DNA of 64,000 bases from Lantana camara. Lineage: Eukaryota; Streptophyta; Magnoliopsida; Lamiales; Verbenaceae. The stretch lies in NCBI GenBank assembly GCA_037501455.1, contig CM074856.1, positions 20,295,001-20,359,000 on the forward strand, given 5' to 3'. Both the position numbers and the translations under genes were made by a program. Positions 9,515 to 19,969 of the stretch are shown here, piece after piece. Every line of letters begins with the position of its first letter. The first letter of the stretch is position 1. The notes beneath the pieces were generated by a model. That model did not search any database. It had not been told where the DNA came from and saw nothing but the letters and a program-made list of their open reading frames with translations.

Positions 9515-9530
9515 AATCTTTTCTTTCATA

Positions 9531-9933
9531 AAACACAAATTCTATTTTGTTTTGAGCTTATTACATCTCTTTACTCCTTTTTATCTTTTCAAAAGAAGAT
9601 ATCTGGTTCAATAAGCCATAGTGAATTTTCCGTTGAAGATCGAAGCTTGTTTCCGTTGATGTCCATATAGGCAGGAGGCCGTCAGGACTGTTGGAATGTT
9701 GAGCTGATCGAGGAAGAAGAAGACGAGCCTTAGAAGAATCCGATAGATCTTGATAGAAGACGAAGGAGATAAAGAAAGGTAATAAACTTTACTCAAAATA
9801 TTTTGTGTTAAATGATTATAAGAATGGATTTTAAAGTACTCTTGCTGAAATCAATAATTGATGAAATTTGAAATCAATTTTGGTTATTTCGTATATAATT
9901 TCTTACATATAATTGTAAATCGTATATAAAATC
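9531..9933 (+). other. Viral leader-like region
   Basis: No long ORF. It has the length of a caulimovirid leader. A donor-like AAAG|GTAATA is present at about 9776-9784. No second Met-tRNA primer site was found here, although a leader would normally end in one. Confidence 0.45.
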
Positions 9934-10212
9934 ATGAATAATAATTCGAATGATGACTTTAGAATAGGAATAAACCTTGCTTATAAATTAAGCAGATGTT
10001 TTGATGAAAATACCTCTAATAAATATTTTAGACAAATGATAAAACAACTTTTAGATCCTAAAACGAGAACTTTAGTACAAGAACATGCAGATAAACATAT
10101 ATTTAAAGAAGAAGATTGTGATAAAAATTGCAAAAAGACTAATAAAAAATTAAATTTTATTAATAAAGTTATATTAGCTATAGAACAAGTTTATGAGGAT
10201 ACATCAAAATAA
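9934..10212 (+). CDS. Viral-region small ORF E, unknown function
   Basis: A 92-residue frame from an ATG after the leader-like region, beginning MNNNSNDDFRIGI. It contains DKHIFKEEDCDKNCKK, where one His and two Cys could form part of a metal site, and a helical C terminus. The next ORF starts one base after its stop. A-rich composition and tight spacing match the viral ORFs at 2358-3415. No family is recognised. Confidence 0.5.
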   Translation: MNNNSNDDFRIGINLAYKLSRCFDENTSNKYFRQMIKQLLDPKTRTLVQEHADKHIFKEEDCDKNCKKTNKKLNFINKVILAIEQVYEDTSK

Positions 10213-10213
10213 A

Positions 10214-10411
10214 ATGAATTCTAAAAATTTAAAAACGGAAATAAAAAGATTAGGGAAAAGACTAGAAGGAGCAACAAAATACAGATCTATCATGAAAGAA
10301 ATTTTTATATGTCCTAATGAAATAAAAGATATTACACAAAATGATAAGCAAATAGAAATAATGAATAGGAAATTAGTAGAAAAAATATATCAAAGAGAAA
10401 TAACTAGTTAA
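10214..10411 (+). CDS. Viral-region small ORF F, related to the broken ORF at 16655
   Basis: A 65-residue lysine-rich helical protein starting MNSKNLKTEIKRLGK; the frame is also open back to 10193. Its end (NRKLVEKIYQREITS) aligns with the end of the frame at 16655-16874 (NNKFVKKIQEREINRS), and the N termini are similar too, so the two look like paralogs. The function is unknown. The next ORF begins two bases after its stop. Confidence 0.5.
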   Translation: MNSKNLKTEIKRLGKRLEGATKYRSIMKEIFICPNEIKDITQNDKQIEIMNRKLVEKIYQREITS

Positions 10412-10413
10412 AA

Positions 10414-10686
10414 ATGGATCAATATCAAAAACGAATTAATAGACAAGAACTTAGGTTAGTAATAAAAGCGATAAAAGAACAAATAGAAAAATCAAAAGAA
10501 ATAAATAATGAATTTGAAAAATATATGAATGAAAAAATAATGAAGGAATTAAAAACAAAAGAAAAAGATCTGATAAAATACAGAGAAGTTTGTAAGAATA
10601 CATTATTAAATTTAGAAAAAAGCGTTAAAACAATTAAAAAATATAATGAATCATTAGAATGGACAATAAAAAATATACCTCGTTAA
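10414..10686 (+). CDS. Viral-region small ORF G, coiled-coil protein
   Basis: A 90-residue frame, MDQYQKRINRQELRL onward, nearly all charged helix with coiled-coil spacing (LKTKEKDLIKYREV). It follows ORF F with a two-base gap. It is similar in style to ORFs C, D and F but no clear alignment was found. The function is unknown. Confidence 0.5.
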   Translation: MDQYQKRINRQELRLVIKAIKEQIEKSKEINNEFEKYMNEKIMKELKTKEKDLIKYREVCKNTLLNLEKSVKTIKKYNESLEWTIKNIPR

Positions 10687-10689
10687 AAT

Positions 10690-10776
10690 ATGGAAAATAG
10701 ACATTTATTAGAGGAAAATAATAAGGCTATAAAATGATATGAAGAAAGAATAAAAATAATAAATAGCTTGACGACG
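10690..10776 (+). pseudogene. Viral-region small ORF H, stop-containing and cut by the Ty3 insertion
   Basis: A frame opens at 10690 (MENRHLLEENNKAIK), meets TGA at 10735-10737, and stays open to the chromovirus junction. Its remaining codons would end just after the insertion at 16635-16640. It continues the tight ORF spacing of this cluster. The function is unknown. Confidence 0.35.
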
Positions 10777-11320
10777 TGTCAAGGGTCGCCCGCGCTCTAG
10801 GGCCCCTTGACCCGCTACTCAACGTGGCCGCCGGGCCACCCCAGAAGCAAGACCGCACCAACGACAAGGCCTTCCGGTATCGAGTCTTAGGTGCTAGGGT
10901 CTTTGTACGTGTAAATAGTTAGTTAGTTGGTAATGGGCAAGCTGCTGCCCTTTCGTCCCGTTTTCCGCGATGTATAACCCCCTGTAATAGCTTGTCAGGT
11001 CACAACAGAAATTTTTTTTTAAAAGTATTATAGGGGAGAGCAGGTATTCGAAGCATAGTTAAGCAGCGTTCTATTGTAATCTCGGGCAATCTCCCTGGTC
11101 CTTTGTGGACGCCCGCATCAGTGTACTATATTCTTGGTGAATATAATGAAAGTTAATTTCCCTTCAATGTTGTTGTCCCTCTAAAGCGTTCCATAGGGTT
11201 GGGCGTGAGTGCGACGTACAGCCTACGTACATTGTTGGTTAGACGGATGTAGCGAGCAAGAAGCCCGCTACTAGCCACACGGTGCACAGTTCTAAGCAAC
11301 CTACTCGGTGCCCCGTGAGA
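10777..11320 (+). repeat. 5' LTR of the chromovirus
   Basis: It begins TGTCAAGGGTCGCC and ends CCCCGTGAGA, the same ends as the 3' LTR. The TG start is standard; the GA end is not the usual CA. A TATA-like GATGTATAACCC lies near 10970. Confidence 0.95.
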
Positions 11321-11322
11321 GG

Positions 11323-11334
11323 TGGTATCAGAGC
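11323..11334 (+). promoter_or_regulatory. Met-tRNA primer binding site of the chromovirus
   Basis: TGGTATCAGAGC, complementary to the 3' end of initiator Met-tRNA, sits two bases after the 5' LTR. Confidence 0.92.
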
Positions 11335-11369
11335 CTCGACTCTTGATCCACAGGACCGAGGTAAGAATC

Positions 11370-12569
11370 ATGGCGGAAGTATTAGGGGCCGAAGAGCCCG
11401 TGAAGAAAAGCACTAAAGCACGATTGGATGACGTGGAAGAAGAAAATGGAAGGCTCTCATATGTTGTTGCGAGCCTGGAGGAAAAGGTTGAAACATTGGA
11501 AGCGGAGGTCGTGGACCTCCATGCTCAGCTTGGCGAGAACAGGGCCGCCTGCCAAGCTTTTGCGGAAATAATCAGAACGAGCGACCTCGAGGGAGTGAGG
11601 CGCGAAATGGAAGAGATGAGAATACAAATAGGAATACTCCAGAGAGCTGTGGGGAACGGAGGGGCCGTGAACCACGACCCAGTTGCGAGGCTTCGGATTC
11701 CTGAACCAAAAGCCTACGAAGGGGCAAGAGATGCAAAGGAAGTCGAGAACTTCCTCTTTGATATGAAGCAGTATTTCCTCACTGCTCACATAAACGACGA
11801 GGCAAGGAAAGTGATGACGGCCACAATGTACTTGGCTTGGGATGCTAAATTGTGGTGGAGAAGGAAACATGCTGAAATCCAAGCAGGGGTGGTGCGTTTG
11901 GACACGTGGAATCATCTTCGGGAAGCAATTAGACAACAATTCTTCCCTGTGAATGTTGAATACATTGCTCGCAAGGCATTGCGTGAACTCAAGCAAACGG
12001 GTTCTATAAGAGATTATGTAAAGGCTTTCTCAACGCATATGCTGAGCATCACCGATATGTCAGAGAAGGATAAGCTCTTCACCTTTATGGAAGGCTTGAA
12101 ACCATATGTGAGGAGTGAACTCCAGCGTCAAAGAGTGACGGACCTTAATGCCGCGATGGGAGCGGCCGAGAGATTGATGGACTTCAACCCGGAACCTCGG
12201 CGTGTTCCGCCAACAACAAGCTCGGCACCGACGAGAGGAGGGGTCGGAGGAGGTCCGAGACCCTTTCGAAGTGGTCCATATAACAGTGGGGGAGAGAAAC
12301 CATCCCCAAGCACCGCAAGCTCTCATGCAAGTTTTAATAGGAGTAAACCTACAGAGAGCAGGCCGTTCACAATCCCACAACGGAGATGCTTCTTTTGTGG
12401 CGATGGGTCACACTACATGCAAAATTGCCCCCAAAATAAACATCTGGTAAACACATTGGCGAGCTTGTCAAAACTTGCCGAGAAAGTGGCGGAGCAGGCA
12501 GGATATGGGCCACAAGTTGTGGAGATAATGGAGGGGAGGCGTATGATGTTGAGGTGGAAGAGAATCTAG
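11370..12569 (+). CDS. Chromovirus Gag
   Basis: 399 residues from the ATG at 11370. An N-terminal coiled coil (VASLEEKVETLEAEVVDL) is followed by the retrotransposon Gag core (LWWRRKHAEI, FFPVNVEYIARKALRELKQ), a proline/serine-rich linker, and a nucleocapsid zinc knuckle CFFCGDGSHYMQNC. Gag forms the particle that packages element RNA. The frame is intact and overlaps pol in the -1 frame, suggesting that Gag-Pol is made by frameshifting, or that an indel separated them. The frame is open upstream to 11322, but only with a GTG start. Confidence 0.9.
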   Translation: MAEVLGAEEPVKKSTKARLDDVEEENGRLSYVVASLEEKVETLEAEVVDLHAQLGENRAACQAFAEIIRTSDLEGVRREMEEMRIQIGILQRAVGNGGAVNHDPVARLRIPEPKAYEGARDAKEVENFLFDMKQYFLTAHINDEARKVMTATMYLAWDAKLWWRRKHAEIQAGVVRLDTWNHLREAIRQQFFPVNVEYIARKALRELKQTGSIRDYVKAFSTHMLSITDMSEKDKLFTFMEGLKPYVRSELQRQRVTDLNAAMGAAERLMDFNPEPRRVPPTTSSAPTRGGVGGGPRPFRSGPYNSGGEKPSPSTASSHASFNRSKPTESRPFTIPQRRCFFCGDGSHYMQNCPQNKHLVNTLASLSKLAEKVAEQAGYGPQVVEIMEGRRMMLRWKRI

Positions 12570-15500
12570 GGGCCATTTCTCACCGATCCAACCCCCTGAT
12601 TCATCAAGTTGAGGCACAGCGAAGAGTGCCGATGAGTACGATAAAGCATGCACCGGCTCTGTTGGGAAACAAAACTGAGGAAAAGGGGAAGCCCACGAAG
12701 AAGAAAGGGCTCATGTCTGTTGACCTGAAGGTTAATGGGAAGTCTATAAGGGCGATGGTCGATACTGGTGCTACGCACAACTACTTGGCAAGCACCGAGG
12801 TGGAGAGATTGGGATTAGTGCTAGAAAAGGGAGTTGGTCGGGTGAAAGCAATCAACTCCGCTGCACAGCCAATTGCGGGTATAGCTAGGTCGGTACCCAT
12901 CAAGGTTGGACAGTTTGAGGGAAGAACTAACCTCTCAGTGGTGATGATGGATGATTTCAAGCTTATTCTCGGGCTAGAATTTTTGCGGGATACAGGTACG
13001 GCGGTTATGCCTTATGTAGACTCCTTGATGATGATGGGGAGTAAACCATGCTTAATCCCAGTACTATCGGAGAAAACAGCGGAGAAGGGCAACTCTGCCA
13101 TGCAATTCCAGAAGGGGTACAAGAGAAATGAGCCCTCATATCTGTGCGCTCTGAAATTCGAAGAGATGGAAGAAACGTCAGGGTCGATCCCTAATTTGAT
13201 CAAGGGAATTCTGAGTGAGTTCGAGGATGTCATGCCTGACGAACTGCCTAGAAAGTTACCGCCCAGAAGAGCGGTGGATCATGAGATTGAACTAGTGCCT
13301 GGCACGAAGCCCCCTGCCAGGGCCCCATACCGTATGTCGCAACCTGAGCTTGAAGAGCTCAGAAAACAACTGAAGGAGATGTTGGAATGTGGAATCATCA
13401 AGCCCTCTAAGTCGCCGTATGGAGCTCTAGTATTGTTCCAAAAGAAATCTGATGGATCACTGCGGATGTGTTGCGACTATCGGGCCTTAAATAAAATCAC
13501 GGTGAAGAATTCGTATCTCATTTCTCTGGTGGCAGATTGCTTCGACCGTTTAAGTCGGGCTCAATACTTTTCTAAGATCGACGTGCGATCGGGGTATTGG
13601 CAAGTGAGAATCAAGGAGGGGGATGAACAAAAAACGACGGTGGTCACGAGATATGGGGCATATGACTTCCTAGTCATGCCATTTGGCCTGACGAATGCCC
13701 CGACGACGTTCTGTACTCTGATGAACCAAGTGCTACACGGGTTTCTGGATGAGTTCGTGGTAGTTTACTTGGATGACACTGTGGTGTATAGCGAGACCTT
13801 AGCAGAGCATGCGGAGCATCTGCAGAAGGTCCTGACAAGGCTTCGTGAGCACGAACTCTATGCTAAGCCATCAAAGTGCTCTATCGCTTAAGAGAGGATA
13901 AATTTCTTGGGCCACATTGTGGAAAGAGGGAGGATCAGAATGGATCCGAAGAAGATAATGGCCATCAAGGACTGGCAACCTCCAAAGGATGTGCATGGTG
14001 TAAGGTAGTTCCTTAGATTGGCGAATTACTATAGGAGATTTGTGAAGGGGTACTCTGAGATAGCCCGCCCCCTCACTGACTTGACGAAGAAGACGGAGAC
14101 CTGGAATTGGTCCCTGCAGTGCCAGGAGGCATTCGAGAAACTAAAGAGGGCTATGGTGTCGGAACCAGTGTTGGCGCTCCCCGATCTATCGAAACCTTTC
14201 GAGGTGGAGACGGATGCGTCAGTCTTTGCTTTGGGAGGGGTGTTGATTCAAGATAAGCACCCCGTGGCGTTCGAGAGTAGAAAGTTAAAGGACGTGGAGA
14301 GGCGCTACTCAGCGCACGAAAAGGAGTTGTTGGCCGTGGTCCATTGCCTGAGGACATGGCATCATTATCTCCTGGGATCCCCTTTTGTGGTAAGAACGGA
14401 TAACACTGCAGTAAGCCATTTCATGTCTCAGTCAAAGCTTACCAGCAAGCAGGCACGTTGGCAAGAGCTGCTATCGGAATTCAATTTCATGATCGAGTAT
14501 CGTGCTGGGTCCAGCAATCATGTGGCGGATGCCCTAAATCGGAGGGCGGATTTAGCAAAACTGGGGTCGGTAGCTGCCCTCACCTCAAGTAAAGTTGCTA
14601 CCTCAGTATTGGACCAGATACGAGACATGTTGCCGAACGATGATGCTGCGCAGTCTCTGATGAAATTGGTCGAGCAGGGTAAGACTCGATAATTTTGGGT
14701 GGAAGATGGTTTATTGAGGTCGAAAGGGAACCGTATCTACATTCCTAAGGACGGAAAATTGAGGAAATATCTTATCGCGGAATGTCATGATACCTTGTGG
14801 GCCGGTCATCCAGGTGTGGAACGTACATGGGCCTTATTGAATAGGGCTTATTACTGGCCGCAGATGCGGGATGATGTTGAAACGTATGTCCGCACTTGCC
14901 TAGTGTGTCAGCAGGACAAGGCGGGCCACCAAAAGAAGGCAGGATTACTGGAACATTGCCGGTACCCACAAGACCGTGGGAAAGCGTATCCATGGATTAC
15001 ATATCTGGATTGCCTAAAGTGGGGGACTTGGGCAACATAATTATCGTGGTGGATCGCTTCTCAAAGTACGCTACCTTTATCGCAACTCCCAAACATGTTA
15101 CGGCAGAAGGGACAGCTCATCTCTTCTTCAAGCATATTGTGAAATACTGGGGACTGCCGAAAGATATTGTTAGTGATCGGGACTCTCGGTTTACTGGCGC
15201 GTTTTAGACCGAACTTTTCAAAATCTTTGGGTCCAAACTGAATATGAGCTCGAGCAATCACCCACAATCCGATGGCCAGACTAAGCTGTTTAATTCTATG
15301 TTGGAGGAGTATTTTCGGCACTTTGTTCGGGGTACTCAGAAGGATTGGGTGAAGCTCCTGGATGTTGCTCAGTTATGCTTCAATGCTCAAAAAAGCTCTT
15401 CCACAAACAAGAGTGCTTTTGAGATTGTTACCGGGCAACAACCGCTACTCCCGCACAACATTGACTCCCCACAAGGTGTGAAATCTCCTCTCGCACGGAG

Positions 15501-16119
15501 TTTCTCTCAGGAATGGAAACAGAATGTGGAAATTACTCGAAGTTACCTGGAGAAAGCTCAAAAGCGGATGAAAAAATATGCAGACGTGAACCGGCGCTTC
15601 TTGGAATTTGAAGCAGGAGATAAAGTCATGGTTAAGGTCCCTGATCCCAGGCACTCTAAATCATCGAGGGGGAGGGATCCTCGCTTGATGCAAAAATACA
15701 TCGGACCTATAACTGTGATCAAACGCATTGGGAAGGTGGCTTATAAACTGGAGCTACCCCCTTGGTGGAAAATGCATAATGTTCTACATGTAAGTCAACT
15801 CAAACCTTATTCTGCAGATATGGACGACGAATCTCGGAACCTGCCAAGCCGTCCCCAACTGGAGCTGAAGAAGACAGAGAAGTGTGCCGCAGAAGCTATC
15901 CTTGACCACCGGGTTGGACGCACAGCGAACAAGACGTATGACGAGTACCTGGTGAAGTGGATAGGATGTAGCAAAGAGGAGAACACTTGGGAGCGGGTGA
16001 CGAACCTCAAGGCGTTTAAACATATGATTGAAGCTTACCATGCCTCAATGACGCCGAGGACGTCGCTATCTCAGGTGGGGGAGGATGTCAAGGGTCGCCC
16101 GCGCTCTAGGGCCCCTTGA
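12554..16119 (+). pseudogene. Chromovirus Pol: protease, RT, RNase H, integrase, chromodomain; multiply broken
   Basis: Protease: MVDTGATHNYL. RT: YFSKIDVRSGYWQVRI, VMPFGLTNAPTTF, YLDD. RNase H: VETDASVFALGGVL. Integrase: HHCC zinc site (HPGVERTWALL, CLVCQQDK) and core (SMDYISGLPK, VSDRDSRFT). Chromodomain: YDEYLVKWIGCSKEENTWE, which targets integration to marked chromatin. Breaks: TAA 13889-13891, TAG 14006-14008, TAA 14690-14692, a one-base frame change near 14953, TAG 15205-15207. The third catalytic integrase residue, normally Glu in DGQTE, is Lys (codon 15283-15285). The stop codons are compatible with C-to-T or G-to-A transitions. The last 34 bases of the frame lie inside the 3' LTR. 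Confidence 0.92.
16077..16085 (+). promoter_or_regulatory. Polypurine tract of the chromovirus
   Basis: GGGGGAGGA lies directly before the 3' LTR and within the end of the pol frame. Confidence 0.85.
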
Positions 16120-16629
16120 CCCGCTACTCAACGTGGCCGCCGGGCCACCCCAGAAGCAAGACCGCACCAACGACAAGGCCTTCCGCTATCAAGTCTTTAG
16201 GTGCTAGGGTCTTTGTACGTGTAAATAGTTAGTTAGTTGGTAGTGGGCAAGCTGCTGCCCTTTCGTCCCGTTTTCCGCGATGTATAACCCCCTGTAATAG
16301 CTTGTCAGGTCACAACAGAATTTTTTTTAAAAAGTATTATAGGGGAGAGCAGGTATTCGAAGCATAGTTAAGCAGCGTTCTATTGTAATCTCGGGCAATC
16401 TCCCTGGTCCTTTGTGGACGCCCGCATCAGTGTACTATATTCTTGGTGAATATAATGAAAGTTAATTTCCCTTCAATGTTGCTGTCCCGCTAAAGCGTTC
16501 CATAGGGTTGGGCGTGAGTGCGACGTACAGCGTACGTACATTGTTGGTTAGGCGGACGTAGCGAGCAAGAAGCCCGCTACTAGCCACACGGTGCACAGTT
16601 CTAAGCAACCTACTCGGTGCCCCGTGAGA
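16086..16629 (+). repeat. 3' LTR of the chromovirus
   Basis: 544 bp, the same length and ends as the 5' LTR, followed by the CGACG target duplication. About 98.5% identical to the 5' LTR by hand count. Confidence 0.95.
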
Positions 16630-16654
16630 CGACGGCATAATAAAATATAAGTTT

Positions 16655-16874
16655 ATGGACACTAAAACCATTAAACAACTAGGAAAGGATTTAGAAACAT
16701 CATTACAAAAGGAAAAAAATATATAGAAAAAATTACGAAAGAACATTAAATAGAATAGTATTAAATAAAAAAGATATTGAAATTGCTATGGAAAAACAAA
16801 ATAAAATAATAGAAAATATAAATAACAAGTTTGTAAAGAAAATACAAGAAAGAGAAATAAATAGATCAAATTGA
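16655..16874 (+). pseudogene. Viral-region small ORF I, broken paralog of ORF F
   Basis: It starts MDTKTIKQLGKDLETSL, is interrupted near 16722 by a stop, and continues in another frame to TGA 16872-16874 with an end like that of ORF F. It is the first ORF after the chromovirus, so it belonged to the same cluster before that insertion. Confidence 0.45.
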
Positions 16875-16900
16875 AAATATTAATAAAATTTGGGCCTAAA

Positions 16901-17023
16901 ATGAAACAATACAAGAATAAACAAACAAAAGCAAAACATTTGATAAAGACGTTTGTAGAAAAAACGTCTTGCAGTAATATTAAAATAGAATATAAAACAA
17001 TACCATTCGTACAATACTTCTAA
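16901..17023 (+). CDS. Viral-region small ORF J, 40 residues
   Basis: A short basic frame starting MKQYKNKQTKAKHL. Inside it is a perfect 9-bp hairpin (AAGACGTTT, 7-base loop, AAACGTCTT; 16946-16970). It is the last stretch with viral-like composition. The coding status is weak. Confidence 0.3.
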   Translation: MKQYKNKQTKAKHLIKTFVEKTSCSNIKIEYKTIPFVQYF

Positions 17024-18244
17024 AGAATAATGCTGTTATTACAATTTCCCCAGCTGTTTGAACTTTGAAGGGGAATCTGTGATTCACTTATTTTTATCAA
17101 AGCTATCGTTTGGGAAATGATACCTGTATAGAAAAAGACATAAGAAGGATTCAGGAAAATGATTAGACAATAGCCACCTCGTCTTGTCTGCAACCCAGAA
17201 TTCGATGAGTCATTATACACGAATTTTAGAAAAAATTCTCATATAACAAAAACGGGCTTTAAATGAATGGACAATTAGTCATAACTCGAATGTAATATTC
17301 TCAAGCACAGTTTATATTCCTCCGAATTCACATAATATTACCACTACTCTCTTAGGAGTCCTCCGATCACAACAATTGAGAATGGAAAATCCTTTGCAAC
17401 TATTTGGCAGTCACCATATTATGCGAAGTCGGGCGGTGGAGGATTGCACAAATGGGTCTTTCTGTTGCCAAATTTTCGACGATCAGGGTATGGATTTTGA
17501 AGATCATAGATCTGAAATTGAGCATAAACAACTTCGAATTTTGAGAAAATAATTGAAGATATGGAACGAGGACGAAGAGTACGTCCGGGATGAATTTTTC
17601 GAGAATTTTCTGACCATCTCCGGCGGCGGCGACAACGGTCCGACAAATTTGAAGGTGGAAGAAGATGATGAGGAGGAAGAAGGGTGTGGAGGAAGAAAAA
17701 TAGTATGTAAAAAATGAAAAAATAGGACAAAATAGATTTTTTTGGACATTAGTGAATTTAGAAAAAATATATGGTATATTTGGGATGTAAAATGTATAAA
17801 ATTTGAATCGGAGGTTTAGGATAAATATTGGGGGTGAACTGAAAAAATGTGCAGAAAATAATCACATCTAAAATCTCATAAACAAAACTATCGCTGGAAT
17901 ATTCGCTTAATTATTATTTGTTGTGGTTTAGCTTTCGGATAATGTGGGATAATTCTCAATTGGATATCATATTTTTACTTAACTCCTCATTTTGATAAAA
18001 TGTCGTATGATTTTCGCATAATATCGTACTTAAAATACCTCTTAAAATATGTTGTATAATTTTCACAAAATGTAGTACTAAAACGTCCTAATATCGCATT
18101 TATATCCTATAATGTTGTATAATTTTATGGGAAATAAAATAAAAATATTTCAAATTGATGGGTAGTTATTTCAAACTGCCCCTTTAGTTTTACATAGACG
18201 TGTTGCACTTCTTTTTTTGGCCTTTTCTTGTTTATAGCCGTTTA
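17024..18244. other. Unassigned DNA between the virus and the hAT element
   Basis: No gene is recognised. A GC-richer patch at 17590-17700 gives open frames on the minus strand that are serine/proline repeats and not convincing. The segment 17824-17893 is repeated just before the NLR start. The rest is AT-rich. Confidence 0.5.
17824..17893 (+). repeat. Sequence copied into the NLR leader (first copy)
   Basis: About 66 bases including GTGAACTGAAAAAATGTGC and ATCTCATAAACAAA recur at 22673-22740 with two or three differences. In the second copy the segment ends in CTATATCG and joins the NLR start region. Confidence 0.85.
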
Positions 18245-19059
18245 GGTCCAGCTAGGGCTGTAAACGGATACTAAACGGAGCAGATGTGCATTATCCGTAT
18301 CCGAATCCATTTAGCACATCCGCTATCCGAATTCGAAACCGTTATCCGACGGATAATAAAAATGTTATCCGTATCCTTATCCGTTGGATATTGTCCGGAT
18401 ATCGGATTATCCGAATCCGTGAAGGTATCCGATTAATGAATTATCCGAAATCCGACATCCGAATCCGTTTACCTGTTTCACATGTATTTTTCTACTAAAA
18501 ATAAAAAAATTAAAAATTCAACATCACAATTCACTATCAAATATTAATTCATTTCATAATTAAATATTAAATCCATAGAAAGATTCATAAAAACTCATAC
18601 AAATATCAAAGTTAGGGGTGGCAAAATGGGTTGAACCCAATGGGTCCAACCCATTATAGGTGGGTTGGGTTGGGTTGGTTTTGATGAAATTTAAATTGGG
18701 TTGGTTTGGTTTGGGTCAATAATGGGTTAGGAAAGTAATGGGTTCTTAATGAATTATGGTGGGTTGATATTGGATTTGAATTGGGTCTTTAATGGTTTAA
18801 GATTAATTATTTAATTTGAATGTTTTATTACTATTTTACCCTCCCCATAAATTAAATATTATATTTCTATTCATAAACTTTTTAAACATAATTACACATT
18901 TTTTACACATACTAACACATATTTACACACACTAACGCAACTTTACATATATTTTCACACAATAACACATTTTTTATACACATTTACACACTAACATAAT
19001 TTTACACGTATTTTCACACACGAACACGATTTTTAACTCATTTGCCAATTTTTCAACCT

Positions 19060-19920
19060 GTTCTATTTATTTTAGACTCGTTTGACCCATTTTGGATCAA
19101 TTTCACACATTTTTCAACCAATTCAATCTATTTTGGACTCGTTTGTCCGTTTTAAGCCAGTTTCACCCGTTTTTCGACTTGTTCAACCTATTTTGGACTC
19201 GTTTGACCATTTTAACCCGTTTTTCGACTTATTCGACCTATTTTGGACTCGTTTGACCAGTTTTGGACCCGTTTCATCCTTTTATTGACCTATTAGACCT
19301 GTTTTGGACTTATTTGGCCCATTTTGAGCCCGTTTCACCCGTTTTTCAACTTGTTCAACCTATTTTGGACTCGTTTGGCCCATTTTGAACCATTTTAATT
19401 GGTTTTTCGACCTATTAGACCAATTTTGGACTCGTTTTGACCAGTTTTGGACCTCTTTCACTCGTTTTTCAACCTATTCGATCTATTTTGGACTTGTTTG
19501 ACCCATTTTAGACCTATTTCACCGATTTTTTTATGTGTTTGAATTATTTTAGACCCATTTGATCCGTTTTTTGACTTGTTCAACCCATTTTGGGCTTGTT
19601 TCACCTATTTTTCAATATGTTTGATTTATTTTGAGCCCGTTTCACCCGTTTTTTAACTTGTTCAATCTATTTTGGACTCGTTTGACCCATTTCGGGCCAT
19701 TTTAATCGGTTTTTTAACCTATTCGACCAATTTTGGACTCGTTTGACCAGTTTTGGACCTCTTTCACTCGCTTTTAAACCTATTCGATCTATTTTGGATC
19801 CGTTTGGCCCATTTTAGACCTATTTCACCGATTTTTTATGTGTTTGATTATTTTAGACCCATTTGATCCGTTTTTTGACTTGTTCAACCAATTTGGACTT
19901 GTTTCAACTTATTTTTAGCA
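19060..19920. repeat. Degenerate tandem repeat with CCCATTTTGGAC units
   Basis: Units of roughly 50-60 bases containing TTTTGGACTCGTTTGACC and TTTCACCCGTTTTTC repeat along the left arm of the nested element. They are diverged from one another. Confidence 0.75.
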
Positions 19921-19969
19921 TGTTTACTCTAACGTATCATATATATCAAAATTTGGTGAATATGATCTA

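Larger units (their letters stand above)
10777..16629 (+). mobile_element. Ty3 chromovirus with two 544-bp LTRs and 5-bp TSD
   Basis: A complete LTR-to-LTR element lies between direct repeats CGACG (10772-10776 and 16630-16634). It has a Met-tRNA primer site, gag, a protease-RT-RNase H-integrase pol ending in a chromodomain, a purine tract and a 3' LTR. The chromodomain places it among chromoviruses of Ty3. It landed in the small-ORF cluster of the pararetrovirus, so it is younger than the virus insertion. The LTRs differ by about eight substitutions and a few indels in 544 bases (hand count). Its pol is broken at several points, so this copy cannot move by itself. Confidence 0.95.
2358..17023 (+). 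mobile_element. Endogenous pararetrovirus (Caulimoviridae-like), interrupted by a Ty3 element
   Basis: The viral sequence occupies 2358-10776 and 16635-17023; the part between is a later chromovirus insertion. Gene order is four small ORFs, coat protein, movement protein plus protease-like domain, second protease-like domain plus RT-RNase H, transactivator-position protein, 35S-like promoter, poly(A) signals, then further small ORFs. Coat before movement before polymerase is the order of cavemo- and solendoviruses, but the small ORFs and the second protease-like domain do not fit the textbook scheme. Reading frames meet or overlap by a few bases, as in polycistronic caulimovirids. The sequence is A-rich and lesions are few. 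There is no integrase, as expected. Genus is not assigned. Confidence 0.9.

Noticed and set aside
9934..17023. A full second copy of the virus genome.
   Set aside because: No primer site, coat, movement or polymerase sequence follows; only small ORFs are present.
17419..17749. Two minus-strand frames of 81 and 103 codons.
   Set aside because: Low-complexity serine/proline and hydrophobic sequence without any family signature.
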